Source of the DNA: Bacteroidales bacterium KA00251 | GTDB taxonomy: Bacteria; Bacteroidota; Bacteroidia; Bacteroidales; Porphyromonadaceae | NCBI GenBank assembly: GCA_001552775.1 | Contig: KQ959277.1 | Coordinates: forward strand, 79,867-135,427 | Direction: 5' to 3' | DNA length: 55,561 bases | The notes under the pieces: generated by a model | What the model saw: the letters and a program-made list of their open reading frames with translations, nothing else | Told to the model about the DNA's origin: nothing | The model's database searches: none | Program-made: the position numbers and the translations under genes | Part shown: positions 19,488 to 27,764 of the stretch, piece by piece | Layout of the letters: each line of letters begins with the position of its first letter | How positions within the stretch are numbered: position 1 is the stretch's first letter

Positions 19488-19754
19488 TTAGGGTACAGGG
19501 TCATAGCCACTTTTTCCAAAAGGATGGCATCGAAGAATTCTTCGAATTGCCAAGTATGTTCCCTTAAAAGGACCATGCTTCCTTAAAGCAATGAGGGCAT
19601 AGGTTGAGCAGGTAGGTTGAAAACGACAGGAGGGTGGAAAAAAGGGCGAAATGGCATATTGATAAAAGTGAATAGGCTGAGAGAGTAGCCACACAAGCGC
19701 CTTTCTACACGTGCGTATTGCCGGAATTACAAGGTCCTTGCAAGGGGTATTCAT
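19488..19754 (-). CDS. yidD: Membrane protein insertion efficiency factor YidD
   Basis: The small 88-aa protein carries the YidD signatures [23 protein letters not shown] and [15 protein letters not shown] across residues 31-82. YidD supports YidC-dependent insertion of inner-membrane proteins. Its start overlaps the rnpA stop by 4 bp, the usual pairing. Confidence 0.95.
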   Translation of the reverse strand: MNTPCKDLVIPAIRTCRKALVWLLSQPIHFYQYAISPFFPPSCRFQPTCSTYALIALRKHGPFKGTYLAIRRILRCHPFGKSGYDPVP

Positions 19755-20215
19755 ATAGCCTTCCCCTCCTTTGAGGTATACTTCTCTACCGCTTTTAGCA
19801 AGTGGCGAAGTATTTTGTCCATTGCTAGATCCACTTCAGAAAAAGTTGGCAAGGACTGGGTAAGCACAATGAGGGCAAAACTGAGATGAAGGGAGGACGT
19901 ATTGATCTCTTTGTAGAGTAGGTGTCTCCCTTCATGCCGTCTGTAGCTTTCTCGAATGAGACGTTTTATTCGATTCCTATCCACTGCTTTTTTAAAGCGG
20001 TGTTTGGATACACTTATTAGCAATTCTATGCTAGGCGAAAGAGGAGCATCCTTGCCGTTTTTATTGTCGGAATGAATGAGAAAAACTACACGAAAAGGAA
20101 AAACTTTGAAGCTTTTCCCTTTCTCAAAGAGTTGCTGTACTTGGCTACGAAGATATAGCCTTTCGCTCTTCTTAAAAACCTCTTTATTCCTTAAATTTTT
20201 TGGCATGATGCTCAA
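19751..20215 (-). CDS. rnpA: Ribonuclease P protein component RnpA
   Basis: RnpA is the protein subunit that helps the RNase P RNA process tRNA 5' ends. The conserved basic helix motif [18 protein letters not shown] (near residue 76) is the hallmark. Start choice: 20215 (MSIMPKNL) overlaps hemD by 32 bp, while ATG 20206 (MPKNLRNK) is an equally good start and shortens the overlap. The rnpA-yidD pair is typical of bacteria, although here it follows hemD and not rpmH. Confidence 0.94.
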   Translation of the reverse strand: MSIMPKNLRNKEVFKKSERLYLRSQVQQLFEKGKSFKVFPFRVVFLIHSDNKNGKDAPLSPSIELLISVSKHRFKKAVDRNRIKRLIRESYRRHEGRHLLYKEINTSSLHLSFALIVLTQSLPTFSEVDLAMDKILRHLLKAVEKYTSKEGKAI

Positions 20216-20960
20216 GATAGTACTCTAAAGCACCAGCCATAGAACGGTACTCTTCGGTTGCCTTGGTGAAGCTGAAGTCTATGCGAAGATTTTCTTTTTT
20301 TACGGCTGTTGCTGTGAGCTCGCCAAAAGCACCAATGATTGTGTCACCTTGTTTGAAGTCTGGGATTAGCTCTAGGAGTGCTTTGATACCGTAGGGACTA
20401 AAAAAGAGAATCACATCATATGGAGCATTGAGCCCCCCCTCTATTTCACGAGTCATTGTGCGGTACACAACGCCCTCTTTATAGTTAAGCTTGGTTTCTT
20501 TTAACAATTGAGGTAGCTTGTCAGCATGGTCTTCGCTTACAGGGATAAAGTACTTTTCCTTGGCATGGGAAGGTCTAGACATTATTTCGGCGAGCTCTGC
20601 GGTATGTCCATTGGCTCCAAAGAAGGCTTTTCTCTTTCGGTATACAATATATTTTTGGAGGTATAAAGAGACCGCCTCTGAGGTGGAGAAATACTTCATC
20701 GTATCGGGGAGAGTAACTCGTAGAGACTTTAGTAACTCAAAGAAACAATCAATGATTGTCTTTGAAGTGAAGACAATTGCTGTAAAATTGCTGAAGTCTA
20801 TTTTCTGTTTCCGAAACTCGGTAGGGTCAATGCTTACTGTCTGAATAAGTTGACAAAACTCTATATCCAAGTTGAAGCGTTTAGCAATATCGAAATAGGG
20901 AGATCTCCCTGTGGAAGGCTCTGGCTGAGAAATAAGGATTTTCTTGCGTTGTGTGGACAT
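20184..20960 (-). CDS. hemD: Uroporphyrinogen-III synthase family protein (HemD)
   Basis: The 258-aa protein has the two-lobed HemD pattern: KKILISQPEP at the start, FTAIVFTSKTIIDCFFELL near residue 56, YKEGVVYRTM near 165 and YDVILFFSPYGIKALLEL near 185. HemD cyclises hydroxymethylbilane in haem synthesis. The family is highly divergent and Bacteroidota copies beside DUF4271 and rnpA are conventionally annotated hemD. Catalytic activity is therefore inferred from family and context. Confidence 0.82.
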   Translation of the reverse strand: MSTQRKKILISQPEPSTGRSPYFDIAKRFNLDIEFCQLIQTVSIDPTEFRKQKIDFSNFTAIVFTSKTIIDCFFELLKSLRVTLPDTMKYFSTSEAVSLYLQKYIVYRKRKAFFGANGHTAELAEIMSRPSHAKEKYFIPVSEDHADKLPQLLKETKLNYKEGVVYRTMTREIEGGLNAPYDVILFFSPYGIKALLELIPDFKQGDTIIGAFGELTATAVKKENLRIDFSFTKATEEYRSMAGALEYYLEHHAKKFKE

Positions 20961-20988
20961 AATTGGGTTTCCGTACTGTCACTCTAGC

Positions 20989-21684
20989 TCATTTTAGCAA
21001 AAGTAGTACTTCTACGGCTACGACAATAGGTACCACTTCGCAGGTGCAAAGGTACAAAAAAAAGAGCAAGATGTGGGAAAAGGTAGTCTCGAGTGTACGA
21101 AAAGCACAGACAGCTAAGTAAAGTCGCCATAGTACTAATACGGCAATAAAAAAGTAAGTGCCAAAGAGAAAGGAGGTCGCACCTAAGAGCAAGAAGTTCC
21201 CTATACAAAATAGTAGAGGTAGCTGCCAAAGAGATACCTGATAGCAGATAAACCATCGTTTACGCGCTTCCTGCGAAATAAACACATAGCCCAAAATCCG
21301 AAAGTGGAGTAGATCAAAGATGAGAAGAAAGAGTATACCCCCTAAGAAAAAAAGAGCGTAGAGTGCTATGTCTGGGAGAGTCGTATAAAGAAAAACATCC
21401 CTTTCTGTAAGCATGGTCGTTACCGCAAAAGCCAGTTGTCCTGCTCCAAGAATAGCAGAAAAGAGAGTTATTCCCATTGTACTCATTCTCTTTTTACAAG
21501 TTTTCTTGTGAAGGTGCTCGGTACCCAATGCCACTGCTTTCATTCCTCCTGTGTAAAAATGTCTCCAAAAAAATAGAGGAGCGAGTACAAGAAGAGAAAA
21601 GATAATGGCAGCGATAGTCGCTGTGTCGTGCAACGCTTGCCCTGTCCAAAAGAAAACCTGCTGCATAAAGAAAGGAGCGACCAA
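20989..21684 (-). CDS. DUF4271 integral membrane protein
   Basis: The 231-aa protein has about six or seven hydrophobic segments and no obvious catalytic motif. The position directly upstream of hemD is characteristic of DUF4271 proteins in Bacteroidota, and the sequence fits that family by its hydrophobic layout. Function is unknown. It lies 1 bp after the TonB-dependent receptor stop and 28 bp before hemD. Confidence 0.78.
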   Translation of the reverse strand: MVAPFFMQQVFFWTGQALHDTATIAAIIFSLLVLAPLFFWRHFYTGGMKAVALGTEHLHKKTCKKRMSTMGITLFSAILGAGQLAFAVTTMLTERDVFLYTTLPDIALYALFFLGGILFLLIFDLLHFRILGYVFISQEARKRWFICYQVSLWQLPLLFCIGNFLLLGATSFLFGTYFFIAVLVLWRLYLAVCAFRTLETTFSHILLFFLYLCTCEVVPIVVAVEVLLLLK

Positions 21685-21685
21685 G

Positions 21686-24181
21686 CTAAAAGTCCAAAAC
21701 CAAGTGTATATTGAGCTGACGACGCGTCAAGTAGTTGGGCACCGCAAATTGATTTTGGTGAGCATCTGTAATCCAATAGTAGCCACTAACATTGGCATTG
21801 TCAAAGAGGTTGAAAAGTTCTACCGAGAGGTCAAGATAGTTGAGCCACGATAGCCAATGTTGCTTATGATGTCGGGATTTTTCAAACAGGCGATAAGTGA
21901 CTCCTAGGTCTACACGAGAGTATGCTTTCCCTTTAAACATAGGGGCTTCGAAGGAGGCCGAAGGTTTAAATTGAGGAAGACCTCCTGATAGAGCTGCTCT
22001 TAGGCTGAGACGTATCGGTTTAAAGCCTGGGAAATAGTCTTGAAAGAAGAGAGAAAAATTGTAGAGCGGGGCATTGGGAAAAGGCATTGTGCCAATCCCA
22101 GGGAGCACTTGTTTACTTTTGAGTAGCGAGAAGGTGATCCAGCTGTCCACGTCGGGTACAAACTCACCATAGAGTTTAAAGTCAAGTCCCATTGCATAGC
22201 CTCGTCCGACATTATCCCCAAGATAGCGTACTTTTACGTTTTCTATACGGTAGGGGTTGAGGTGAAAAAGATACTTGAAATAGGCCTCTGTAGTAAAGCG
22301 AAATTTCCTTCCTGCCATAGAAAAACTGTAGTCGCTAGCTAAAAGAAAGTGGAGTGAGCCTTGGGAGCGAATTTTTTTGTTGAGCAGGATATAGTTATTT
22401 CCAGATTCGTCTTGATGCACTTTCCTAAGTTCTTTGTAAAATGGAGCTTGATAATAAAGTCCTGTAGCCCCTCGTAGGGTAAGCTTGGATAGGTTGGAGG
22501 GGGAAAAGGCAAATACAAAACGTGGTGAAAATATCAGCTCTTTGGTAAATGCATAAAAGGAGGTACGTAGGCCAGGGTAGAGTTGCCAAATACCCATTGA
22601 AGACTCCAATGAGATTTTGTCTTGAATGTAGGCAGAGGCTCTCGCTGTAGCAAGTTGATTATCGCTATAAAGGTTGTAGAGTACATTTATCTTGTCGGTA
22701 TTGTGCGGTATATTGTACCCTGCCGAGTCTAGTTTTGACCATTCCGATATACGATCGTTCACCCATTCACCTCTAAGGTCTAGTCCTGCTTTTAATGTAT
22801 GTGTGTCATTGAGCGTCCAAAGAAGGGTATAGTTGGTAGTAGCTATGCTATAGTTAAGGTTATTGCGAGCATGCTCTAGATTGCTACCAGTGGCGAGAGC
22901 TGAGAGAGACGCTCCTACTGGATCTTGAGAGGATTCTCCGCCCTCTAGATCGGCAAGAAAGTAGCTCCCTTCGATGTCGTAAGTCTCCTGTTCTCGACTA
23001 TTGTAGCCGACAAAAGAAAGAATATGAGTGAGGTCTTGTTGCTGGCGATAGGTAAGCTGCATGTTGCCATAAAACGACAAGAAGCGATCTTGCTCTTGCC
23101 CATCAAAGTATACTTTGAGATTTTTTACACGATTGATTGTGCCAAAACGAGTTTCGCGAGTTTGGGGAATAAAACTGTAGTGCGTAAAAGAGACGTTGCC
23201 AAGGAAAGATATTTTCCACTGGGGAGACCATTCGTATTGTGCATAGGTTTGTCCATCAAGATAGATCGGTCGGTATTCTCCTTTTGTATCCATACTCTTT
23301 AGCATACTCCTACCATCTTTGAAGCGGGCTCCAGCAATGATTGAAAACTTTCCCTTACGAGCTCCGATATAAAGATGGTCATTTTGTAAGCCCATACCGA
23401 TATTGGCTTCAAAACGTGCAGGAGTACGATACCGAATATCTAGTACCGAACTCATTTTGTCGCCGTATTCTGCTGTATAGCCACCAGCTGAGAAGTTTAC
23501 ACTTCTTATCATTTCTGGCTGTACAAAACTGAGACCTTCTTGCTGTGCAGAGCGTACAAGAAGAGGACGAAAGACCTCCATCCCATTGACGTAAACCATG
23601 TTTTCATCATAGCTTCCTCCCCTCACAGAGTATTGCGAACTTAGTTCGTTTTGCTGAGTTACTCCAGCATAAGTACTCACTAATGTTTCTATTCCTGCAG
23701 AGGGGCCTACTACAGCCTTGATATGCTCAGCCTTTACGGTCTCCATGTTGCTTTTCTGTTTTGAAGACGAGGCAGTTACAGTCACAGCACCGAGCATAAG
23801 ATTGGCGTCGGGAAGCGTAAAGTCTATTCGAGTGTCTTGCTTTACCCCATTAGGAAGGTTTTTGGATACACTTTTGTATCCAATGCAGCTTGTCTCTATT
23901 GTAAGGCTATCCGAATGGGGGTAAAGTGTGAATGAGTAGGCCCCTTTAAGGTCGCTTACTGCTCCAATAGCTTTTCCCACTACTCGGATGGAGGCCAAAG
24001 AAATAGGCTCACCACCACGATCTTTAATAAAGCCGTGGATACGTATTACCCCTAACTGTTCCCTCTTGTCGGTATTCTCTTGGGCGGAAAGTCTAAAGCC
24101 TAGGAAGGCAAGAAGCGCAAAAATACCAAGAAAGCAATACCGGAGGGGTACTTGTCGCACGATATAATACCCTGCATGCAT
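21686..24181 (-). CDS. TonB-dependent receptor with carboxypeptidase-regulatory N-terminal domain
   Basis: The 831-aa outer-membrane protein has a signal sequence (hydrophobic residues about 12-31, ending SAQ). A carboxypeptidase-regulatory-like domain (about 42-125, IRIHGFIKDRGGEPISLAS) is followed by a plug domain (about 132-250, with YSVRGGSYDENMVYVNGMEV) and a long beta-barrel ending in LVLDF with a terminal aromatic. Such receptors take up large nutrients using TonB energy. No SusD partner is adjacent, so a glycan role is not implied. It is first in the run to the glycosyltransferase. A TACTTTTG box lies only 5 bp upstream of the ATG, so the mRNA may be nearly leaderless or the true start may be a downstream GTG. 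Confidence 0.92.
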   Translation of the reverse strand: MHAGYYIVRQVPLRYCFLGIFALLAFLGFRLSAQENTDKREQLGVIRIHGFIKDRGGEPISLASIRVVGKAIGAVSDLKGAYSFTLYPHSDSLTIETSCIGYKSVSKNLPNGVKQDTRIDFTLPDANLMLGAVTVTASSSKQKSNMETVKAEHIKAVVGPSAGIETLVSTYAGVTQQNELSSQYSVRGGSYDENMVYVNGMEVFRPLLVRSAQQEGLSFVQPEMIRSVNFSAGGYTAEYGDKMSSVLDIRYRTPARFEANIGMGLQNDHLYIGARKGKFSIIAGARFKDGRSMLKSMDTKGEYRPIYLDGQTYAQYEWSPQWKISFLGNVSFTHYSFIPQTRETRFGTINRVKNLKVYFDGQEQDRFLSFYGNMQLTYRQQQDLTHILSFVGYNSREQETYDIEGSYFLADLEGGESSQDPVGASLSALATGSNLEHARNNLNYSIATTNYTLLWTLNDTHTLKAGLDLRGEWVNDRISEWSKLDSAGYNIPHNTDKINVLYNLYSDNQLATARASAYIQDKISLESSMGIWQLYPGLRTSFYAFTKELIFSPRFVFAFSPSNLSKLTLRGATGLYYQAPFYKELRKVHQDESGNNYILLNKKIRSQGSLHFLLASDYSFSMAGRKFRFTTEAYFKYLFHLNPYRIENVKVRYLGDNVGRGYAMGLDFKLYGEFVPDVDSWITFSLLKSKQVLPGIGTMPFPNAPLYNFSLFFQDYFPGFKPIRLSLRAALSGGLPQFKPSASFEAPMFKGKAYSRVDLGVTYRLFEKSRHHKQHWLSWLNYLDLSVELFNLFDNANVSGYYWITDAHQNQFAVPNYLTRRQLNIHLVLDF

Positions 24182-24185
24182 ATCG

Positions 24186-24193
24186 CAAAAGTA
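24186..24193 (-). promoter_or_regulatory. -7-like box immediately upstream of the TonB receptor gene
   Basis: TACTTTTG on the minus strand matches TAnnTTTG, but it lies only 5 bp before the ATG. If it is used, transcription would begin at or inside the first codons. Confidence 0.3.
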
Positions 24194-24351
24194 CCTCTTT
24201 TCTTACAAACTCCCTAATAGCGATAATGTCGTGAAATAGTATACAAGGAATAGTAGAGCGTATGCAAGACTTATTCCAATAGAGATAAAAAGGAAGTAAG
24301 TCATACTGAAAATCACGAAAAGAGAATTGGAGTTATCTAAATATTTTTATT

Positions 24352-24359
24352 TACCTTTG
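24352..24359 (+). promoter_or_regulatory. -7 promoter box for the tRNA-Pro/tRNA-Gly unit
   Basis: TACCTTTG lies 10 bp upstream of tRNA-Pro, with a TTG about 22 bp further upstream. The box is a full consensus match in the right place for a stable-RNA promoter. Confidence 0.7.
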
Positions 24360-24369
24360 CAGGGCTTAC

Positions 24370-24442
24370 CGGGATGTAGCACAGTTGGTAGCGCGCCACG
24401 TTCGGGACGTGGAGGTCGGAAGTTCGAGTCTTCTCATCCCGA
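24370..24442 (+). tRNA. tRNA-Pro (anticodon CGG)
   Basis: I folded the 73-nt cloverleaf by hand. The acceptor stem is CGGGATG/CATCCCG, the D arm GCAC/GCGC, the anticodon stem CCACG/CGTGG with loop TTCGGGA, and the T arm GGAAG/CTTCT around TTCGAGT. The anticodon CGG reads CCG proline codons. The 3' CCA is not encoded (CCT follows the discriminator A). Confidence 0.96.
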
Positions 24443-24484
24443 CCTTATACTAAAGGTGTTGTAAGTAGGTACTCTTTATATTAT

Positions 24485-24557
24485 GCGGCAATAGCTCAGT
24501 TGGTAGAGCATCAGCTTCCCAAGCTGAGGGTCGCGAGTTCGAGCCTCGTTTGCCGCT
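24485..24557 (+). tRNA. tRNA-Gly (anticodon CCC)
   Basis: The 73-nt cloverleaf has acceptor stem GCGGCAA/TTGCCGC, D arm GCTC/GAGC, anticodon stem TCAGC/GCTGA with loop TTCCCAA, and T arm GCGAG/CTCGT around TTCGAGC. The anticodon CCC reads GGG glycine codons. It lies 42 nt after tRNA-Pro, so the two are probably co-transcribed. CCA is not encoded. Confidence 0.96.
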
Positions 24558-24571
24558 CTTTTGATGAACGT

Positions 24572-24610
24572 AACCTCTGTGGAAAATAAAGTTCTGCAGA
24601 GGTTCTTTTT
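24572..24610 (+). terminator. Rho-independent terminator after the tRNA pair
   Basis: AACCTCTG pairs with CAGAGGTT across a 17-nt loop and is followed by CTTTTTG. It lies 15 nt after tRNA-Gly. Confidence 0.75.
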
Positions 24611-24858
24611 GTTGCTATAGGTAAGTCAAAACGCCCTGTTCTAGTATATCTCTGAGAGGATGTAGAGTCTATCTCTGTCTATCTGTAACAAGAGTGAAGC
24701 AGTAGATCAATTGCTCAGTAATTACGAGATCTCTAAAAAACTTCTTTATTGTTACAGGCTATCTTAGGTTATTCCTCTCTTTTCTACACCTCTTTTTATT
24801 TGGATAGTACTATAGAAATAGGTACATTTGAGGAGTGAATAAATACATATAGAAAACT

Positions 24859-25833
24859 ATGAATCGATTTACAAATAACAGGTTAGGTGCTAGAGAGGTC
24901 GTGTTGTTGTTGGAAGAACTACACAAGCGTGGCTACGAGCGCTTACGCTTCTTTGGTTATGTTTCCCCCAATGGAATGGCTTACAGAGTCTATCTTGCTC
25001 ATCAAGATGCAGTGGCTGAAAATGGATATGAATTGTGGGGTAGAGCTATCTGGTATACCTCCGTTGGAATTAATTGTTGCGGAGTACCATCAGAGATTCT
25101 TGCAGATGAGTTTTTGTACGAGTTTGCAGACCATCCAGATCTGCTGAGAGCCAAGGCAGAAGATCATGAATATGTACATTGGTTTGAGCAAGTTGTGGAG
25201 CTTGCTCAAAGAGATGTATTTCTAAGTCCATATTCGGAGTATGAAGTGTCGAGTGTCCATAAAGGATATATAGCTACAACAGGAAGTAAAGATTATCATC
25301 TTCCTTTACCACCACTATCTCCTAGACCTTACACTGCTACTCCCGCAGCTCAGATTTGGGTAAATAGTGCTTCACAAGTCGCCGAGAGGTTACATCAAGG
25401 GCAAACGGATAAGGCTGGTGTGTCTTATTACCAAGGATATCTCTCTGCTGTCGCAGCTCTTGGGCGAGATTGGCGTGAGCGAGTAGTAGGTTATTTGCAC
25501 GACTCTACAGAGGATACTCCTTATACACTAGATTTTGTACTTACTCTTTTGGAGGAGACTGCAGGTGCATCGCTTTCTTCCTGGGACAAAGCGGATATTG
25601 AGAGAGCATTACGATTGTTAGATCATCATGCTGCCTCCAGTAGAGAGGATTATATAAAAAGTATTGTTGCTAGTCCATTAGCTACGGCAGTCAAATTGCA
25701 CGATTTAAAGCACAATATGGAGATTTCACGAATACAATCTCCTTCACCTCGCGACTATGAACGTATAGAACGCTATCAACGAGAGTATGCCTTTCTAAGC
25801 CATTACCTTCGTCCGCCTTTTTATCTTGATTAG
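24859..25833 (+). CDS. Protein with C-terminal Rel/SpoT-like HD hydrolase domain, one metal ligand replaced
   Basis: I do not recognise the N-terminal about 165 residues. The C-terminal half aligns by eye with the Rel hydrolase domain in this same window. LHQGQTDKAGVSYYQGYLS matches the Rel region carrying AHEG and HPLAVA, LHDSTEDTPYT (near residue 214) matches [10 protein letters not shown], and VKLHDLKHNMEISR (near 279) matches [11 protein letters not shown]. The HD and later Asp ligands are present, but the first ligand His of HP is replaced by Gln (YQG). It could be a small alarmone hydrolase, a hydrolase for another nucleotide, or a non-catalytic relative. It stands alone between the tRNAs and ribB. 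Confidence 0.75.
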   Translation: MNRFTNNRLGAREVVLLLEELHKRGYERLRFFGYVSPNGMAYRVYLAHQDAVAENGYELWGRAIWYTSVGINCCGVPSEILADEFLYEFADHPDLLRAKAEDHEYVHWFEQVVELAQRDVFLSPYSEYEVSSVHKGYIATTGSKDYHLPLPPLSPRPYTATPAAQIWVNSASQVAERLHQGQTDKAGVSYYQGYLSAVAALGRDWRERVVGYLHDSTEDTPYTLDFVLTLLEETAGASLSSWDKADIERALRLLDHHAASSREDYIKSIVASPLATAVKLHDLKHNMEISRIQSPSPRDYERIERYQREYAFLSHYLRPPFYLD

Positions 25834-26097
25834 CACGAGCCTTCAGTAGAGCTTGCGAAAACTGTAATCGTTCCTGTTCTTGTTGATTCATCCTCTTGAG
25901 GATTGTCTAGGTGCAAGCGAAAGGGTAGGGAGGTAGCTGTGGATAAATTGCTGTAGAAAACTCAGGTGAAGAGGCTCCCTCAAAAACAGAAAGTCCAATT
26001 TCTAATCACTATTTCGGAGTGATTTATTCCTCCTCTGGAGGCAAGAAAGACCTGGTAGAATGAATGACAATTTTTGGAGGCTCCTTGTGTGGGGGAT
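25834..26097. other. Intergenic region before the FMN riboswitch
   Basis: No gene is recognised. A small hairpin (AATCAC...GTGATT near 26007-26026) followed by TATTCC could end transcription of the upstream gene, but its T-run is poor. Confidence 0.35.
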
Positions 26098-26128
26098 TTT
26101 GTCGTCCTCTTTTAATTATTTACCTTTG
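26098..26128 (+). promoter_or_regulatory. Bacteroidota promoter for the FMN-riboswitch/ribB transcript
   Basis: TTTG (26098-26101), a 19-bp spacer and TACCTTTG (26121-26128) match both elements of the Bacteroidota consensus. It is the best-formed promoter in the window, placed just before the riboswitch. Confidence 0.8.
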
Positions 26129-26130
26129 CG

Positions 26131-26250
26131 AATGATTCAAGAGGAGAGGTGCAATTCCTTACCGGTGGTATAGTCCACAACTCCCCTAGGGACTGATATG
26201 GCGAAATTCCATAACCGACGGTGATAGTCCGGATGGTATTCGAATCAAGG
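26131..26250 (+). promoter_or_regulatory. FMN riboswitch (RFN element)
   Basis: The conserved RFN blocks appear in order: ATTCCTTACCGGTGGTATAG, then AGTCCAC, ACTGATATGGCGAAATTCC, and finally CCGACGGTGATAGTCCGGAT. The closing P1 helix is GATTC (26134) with GAATC (26242). It binds FMN and lowers expression of the downstream ribB when FMN is plentiful. It is flanked by a consensus promoter and the ribB gene. Confidence 0.95.
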
Positions 26251-26270
26251 TGTCGCTACCTATGTATGGG

Positions 26271-26330
26271 TTTGTACTCAGAGCGTTGGCACATCTACTT
26301 TTGTTTACCACAGATCCTCGTACTTTTTTT
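26271..26330 (+). terminator. Possible expression platform of the FMN riboswitch
   Basis: An imperfect hairpin bounded by GTAC (near 26275) and CGTAC (near 26320) is followed by seven T residues (26324-26330), upstream of the ribB start. This fits transcription attenuation. The pairing is interrupted, so a translational mechanism is not excluded. Confidence 0.35.
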
Positions 26331-26354
26331 ATATACTCTCAAAGTAAGAAGGAA

Positions 26355-26990
26355 ATGGGACAAACTAAAACTAATTTTGAAGCCGTAGAGGCTCGTATCC
26401 AAGCCGCAGTTCAAGCCCTCAGAGAGGGGCGTGGCATCCTGCTTGTAGATGATGAAGATCGTGAGAACGAGGGCGACATCATCTTCTCCACAGCGAAACT
26501 AACCCCAGAAAACATCGCATTGATGATACGTGAATGTAGTGGTATCATCTGCCTCTGCCTTAAGCCAAAGAAGTGCCAAGAACTCCATCTACCTCAGATG
26601 GTACAGCACAATACTTGTGTGAATAATACGGCCTTTACCATATCAATAGAGGCAAAGGAGGGGGTTACTACAGGTGTCTCTGCAAGAGATCGCTACGTTA
26701 CGATCACAACGGCAGCACGAAGTGGTGCAAAGCCTGAAGACCTTGTGCATCCTGGTCATGTCTTCCCCCTGCAGGCTAAAGAGGGTGGAGTACTTGAGCG
26801 TCGAGGTCATACAGAGGGGAGTATAGATATAGTTTCTATTGCGGGTCTAGGAGATACGGCCATCCTCTGTGAGCTAACCAATGAGGATGGCACGATGGCA
26901 CGTATGCCAGAGATTGAGAAGTTTGGAGCGGCACACAATATGCCTGTCCTTACGATTGAAGATATCGTCGCTTACCGTAAGCAAAGCTAA
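26355..26990 (+). CDS. ribB: 3,4-dihydroxy-2-butanone 4-phosphate synthase RibB
   Basis: RibB converts ribulose 5-phosphate to the four-carbon precursor of riboflavin. The catalytic loop [11 protein letters not shown] lies near residue 32, followed by [21 protein letters not shown] and [12 protein letters not shown] start at ATG 26355 (MGQTKTN), preceded by AAGGAA and giving 211 aa, close to the usual 217. An open frame back to GTG 26250 would run from the riboswitch through the T-tract and is unlikely. No fused GTP cyclohydrolase II domain (RibA) is present. Confidence 0.95.
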   Translation: MGQTKTNFEAVEARIQAAVQALREGRGILLVDDEDRENEGDIIFSTAKLTPENIALMIRECSGIICLCLKPKKCQELHLPQMVQHNTCVNNTAFTISIEAKEGVTTGVSARDRYVTITTAARSGAKPEDLVHPGHVFPLQAKEGGVLERRGHTEGSIDIVSIAGLGDTAILCELTNEDGTMARMPEIEKFGAAHNMPVLTIEDIVAYRKQS

Positions 26991-27213
26991 AGCTACTTTT
27001 ATAGACGATTATAAACCAACCTTTGTCATGGCAAGATCCACTTGCTTGCCATGCACATCTAAAAGTCTTTCGGGGGCAACTTTGGTATCATTTTGCCTGA
27101 ATACTTCTCGAGATGCGAGGGGGAGAGCTTTGTGAGGAAGATAAAAATCCCATATCAAAGTACACTTTTGCCACATTAAGTTGTAGAAAGACTTATGCTC
27201 TTGAAGCATATAT

Positions 27214-27260
27214 CGAGAGACCCTATCCCAACTAATCAGTTGGAGATAGGGTCTCTTTTT
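27214..27260 (+). terminator. Strong Rho-independent terminator after ribB
   Basis: AGAGACCCTATC and CCAACT pair with AGTTGG and GATAGGGTCTCT around a four-base loop, followed by TTTTTG. The stem is about 18 bp with one small bulge. It lies 225 bp beyond the ribB stop. Confidence 0.8.
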
Positions 27261-27346
27261 GTATTACGAACAGTTTGACGATATTAAGGGCTTTGTGAAA
27301 CTCTTTGTACAAAGTCTTATTTTGCTGACGGGTCTCTGCTAGAATT

Positions 27347-27354
27347 TACCTTTG
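27347..27354 (+). promoter_or_regulatory. -7 promoter box (target unclear)
   Basis: TACCTTTG, with TTTG 22 bp upstream. The next open frames are a doubtful 57-codon ORF and then the helicase gene 400 bp on. Confidence 0.4.
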
Positions 27355-27406
27355 TTTCACTTCGGTCTTGTCTCTCCATTTTAGGGGTAAGGTTCGCTAT
27401 TGTATC

Positions 27407-27580
27407 ATGAGCAATTATGGTTTTGTGGCAATGGCTTACTTTGCACTATTCCCCATAAGTTCAGTTAGAAAAGATTTTGAAAGGGTCGTTTCCCATCGTT
27501 TTCAAAGGATGTTTCCACAAGAGGTTATAGCTATTCCTAAATTAAGCTTATTCAAGCGAAAAGACAGGAGCAAGGAATAG
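27407..27580 (+). CDS. Doubtful 57-aa ORF
   Basis: The frame starts MSNYGFVAMAYFALFP about 50 bp after a consensus -7 box and ends in a basic KRKDRSKE tail. Nothing in it is recognised, and it may simply be a chance frame or a gene remnant. It is included only because a promoter box precedes it. Confidence 0.2.
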   Translation: MSNYGFVAMAYFALFPISSVRKDFERVVSHRFQRMFPQEVIAIPKLSLFKRKDRSKE

Positions 27581-27600
27581 GTTAACTGATAGGAATTAAG

Positions 27601-27608
27601 TACCTTTG
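27601..27608 (+). promoter_or_regulatory. -7 promoter box for the helicase-nuclease gene
   Basis: TACCTTTG lies 157 bp upstream of the ATG at 27765. No clear -33 element is seen. Confidence 0.45.
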
Positions 27609-27764
27609 ACCTAAAGCAGTTCAAAGTCCAATTAAGAAGAATCAAAAGCATAGGTAAAAATGAGAGGAAGGGTATAGAAGTGAGGTTAAGGTCTACTCAA
27701 TTTGTGAAGACAATTTCCTAGCTTGCAATACATCCCCAAATAATTCCGAAATAACGAGGAGTGT

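Larger units (their letters stand above)
26991..27764. other. Intergenic region between ribB and the helicase gene
   Basis: Besides the terminator and two promoter boxes listed separately, I see only short open frames: a 66-codon minus-strand frame at 27009-27209 and a 57-codon plus-strand frame at 27407-27580. Neither has a recognised domain. The stretch marks the change from core to accessory DNA. Confidence 0.4.

Noticed and set aside
24370-24557. tRNA genes as an integration (att) site
   Set aside because: I found no duplicated tRNA 3' end downstream and no integrase gene in the window.
26250-26354. N-terminal extension of RibB from GTG 26250
   Set aside because: It would translate from the riboswitch edge and through the T-tract; MGQTKTN at 26355 has a better upstream AAGGAA and normal family length.
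27009-27209. 66-codon minus-strand ORF after ribB
   Set aside because: Nothing is recognised in it, and it opens just before the ribB terminator; it was judged a chance frame or an unrecognisable relic.
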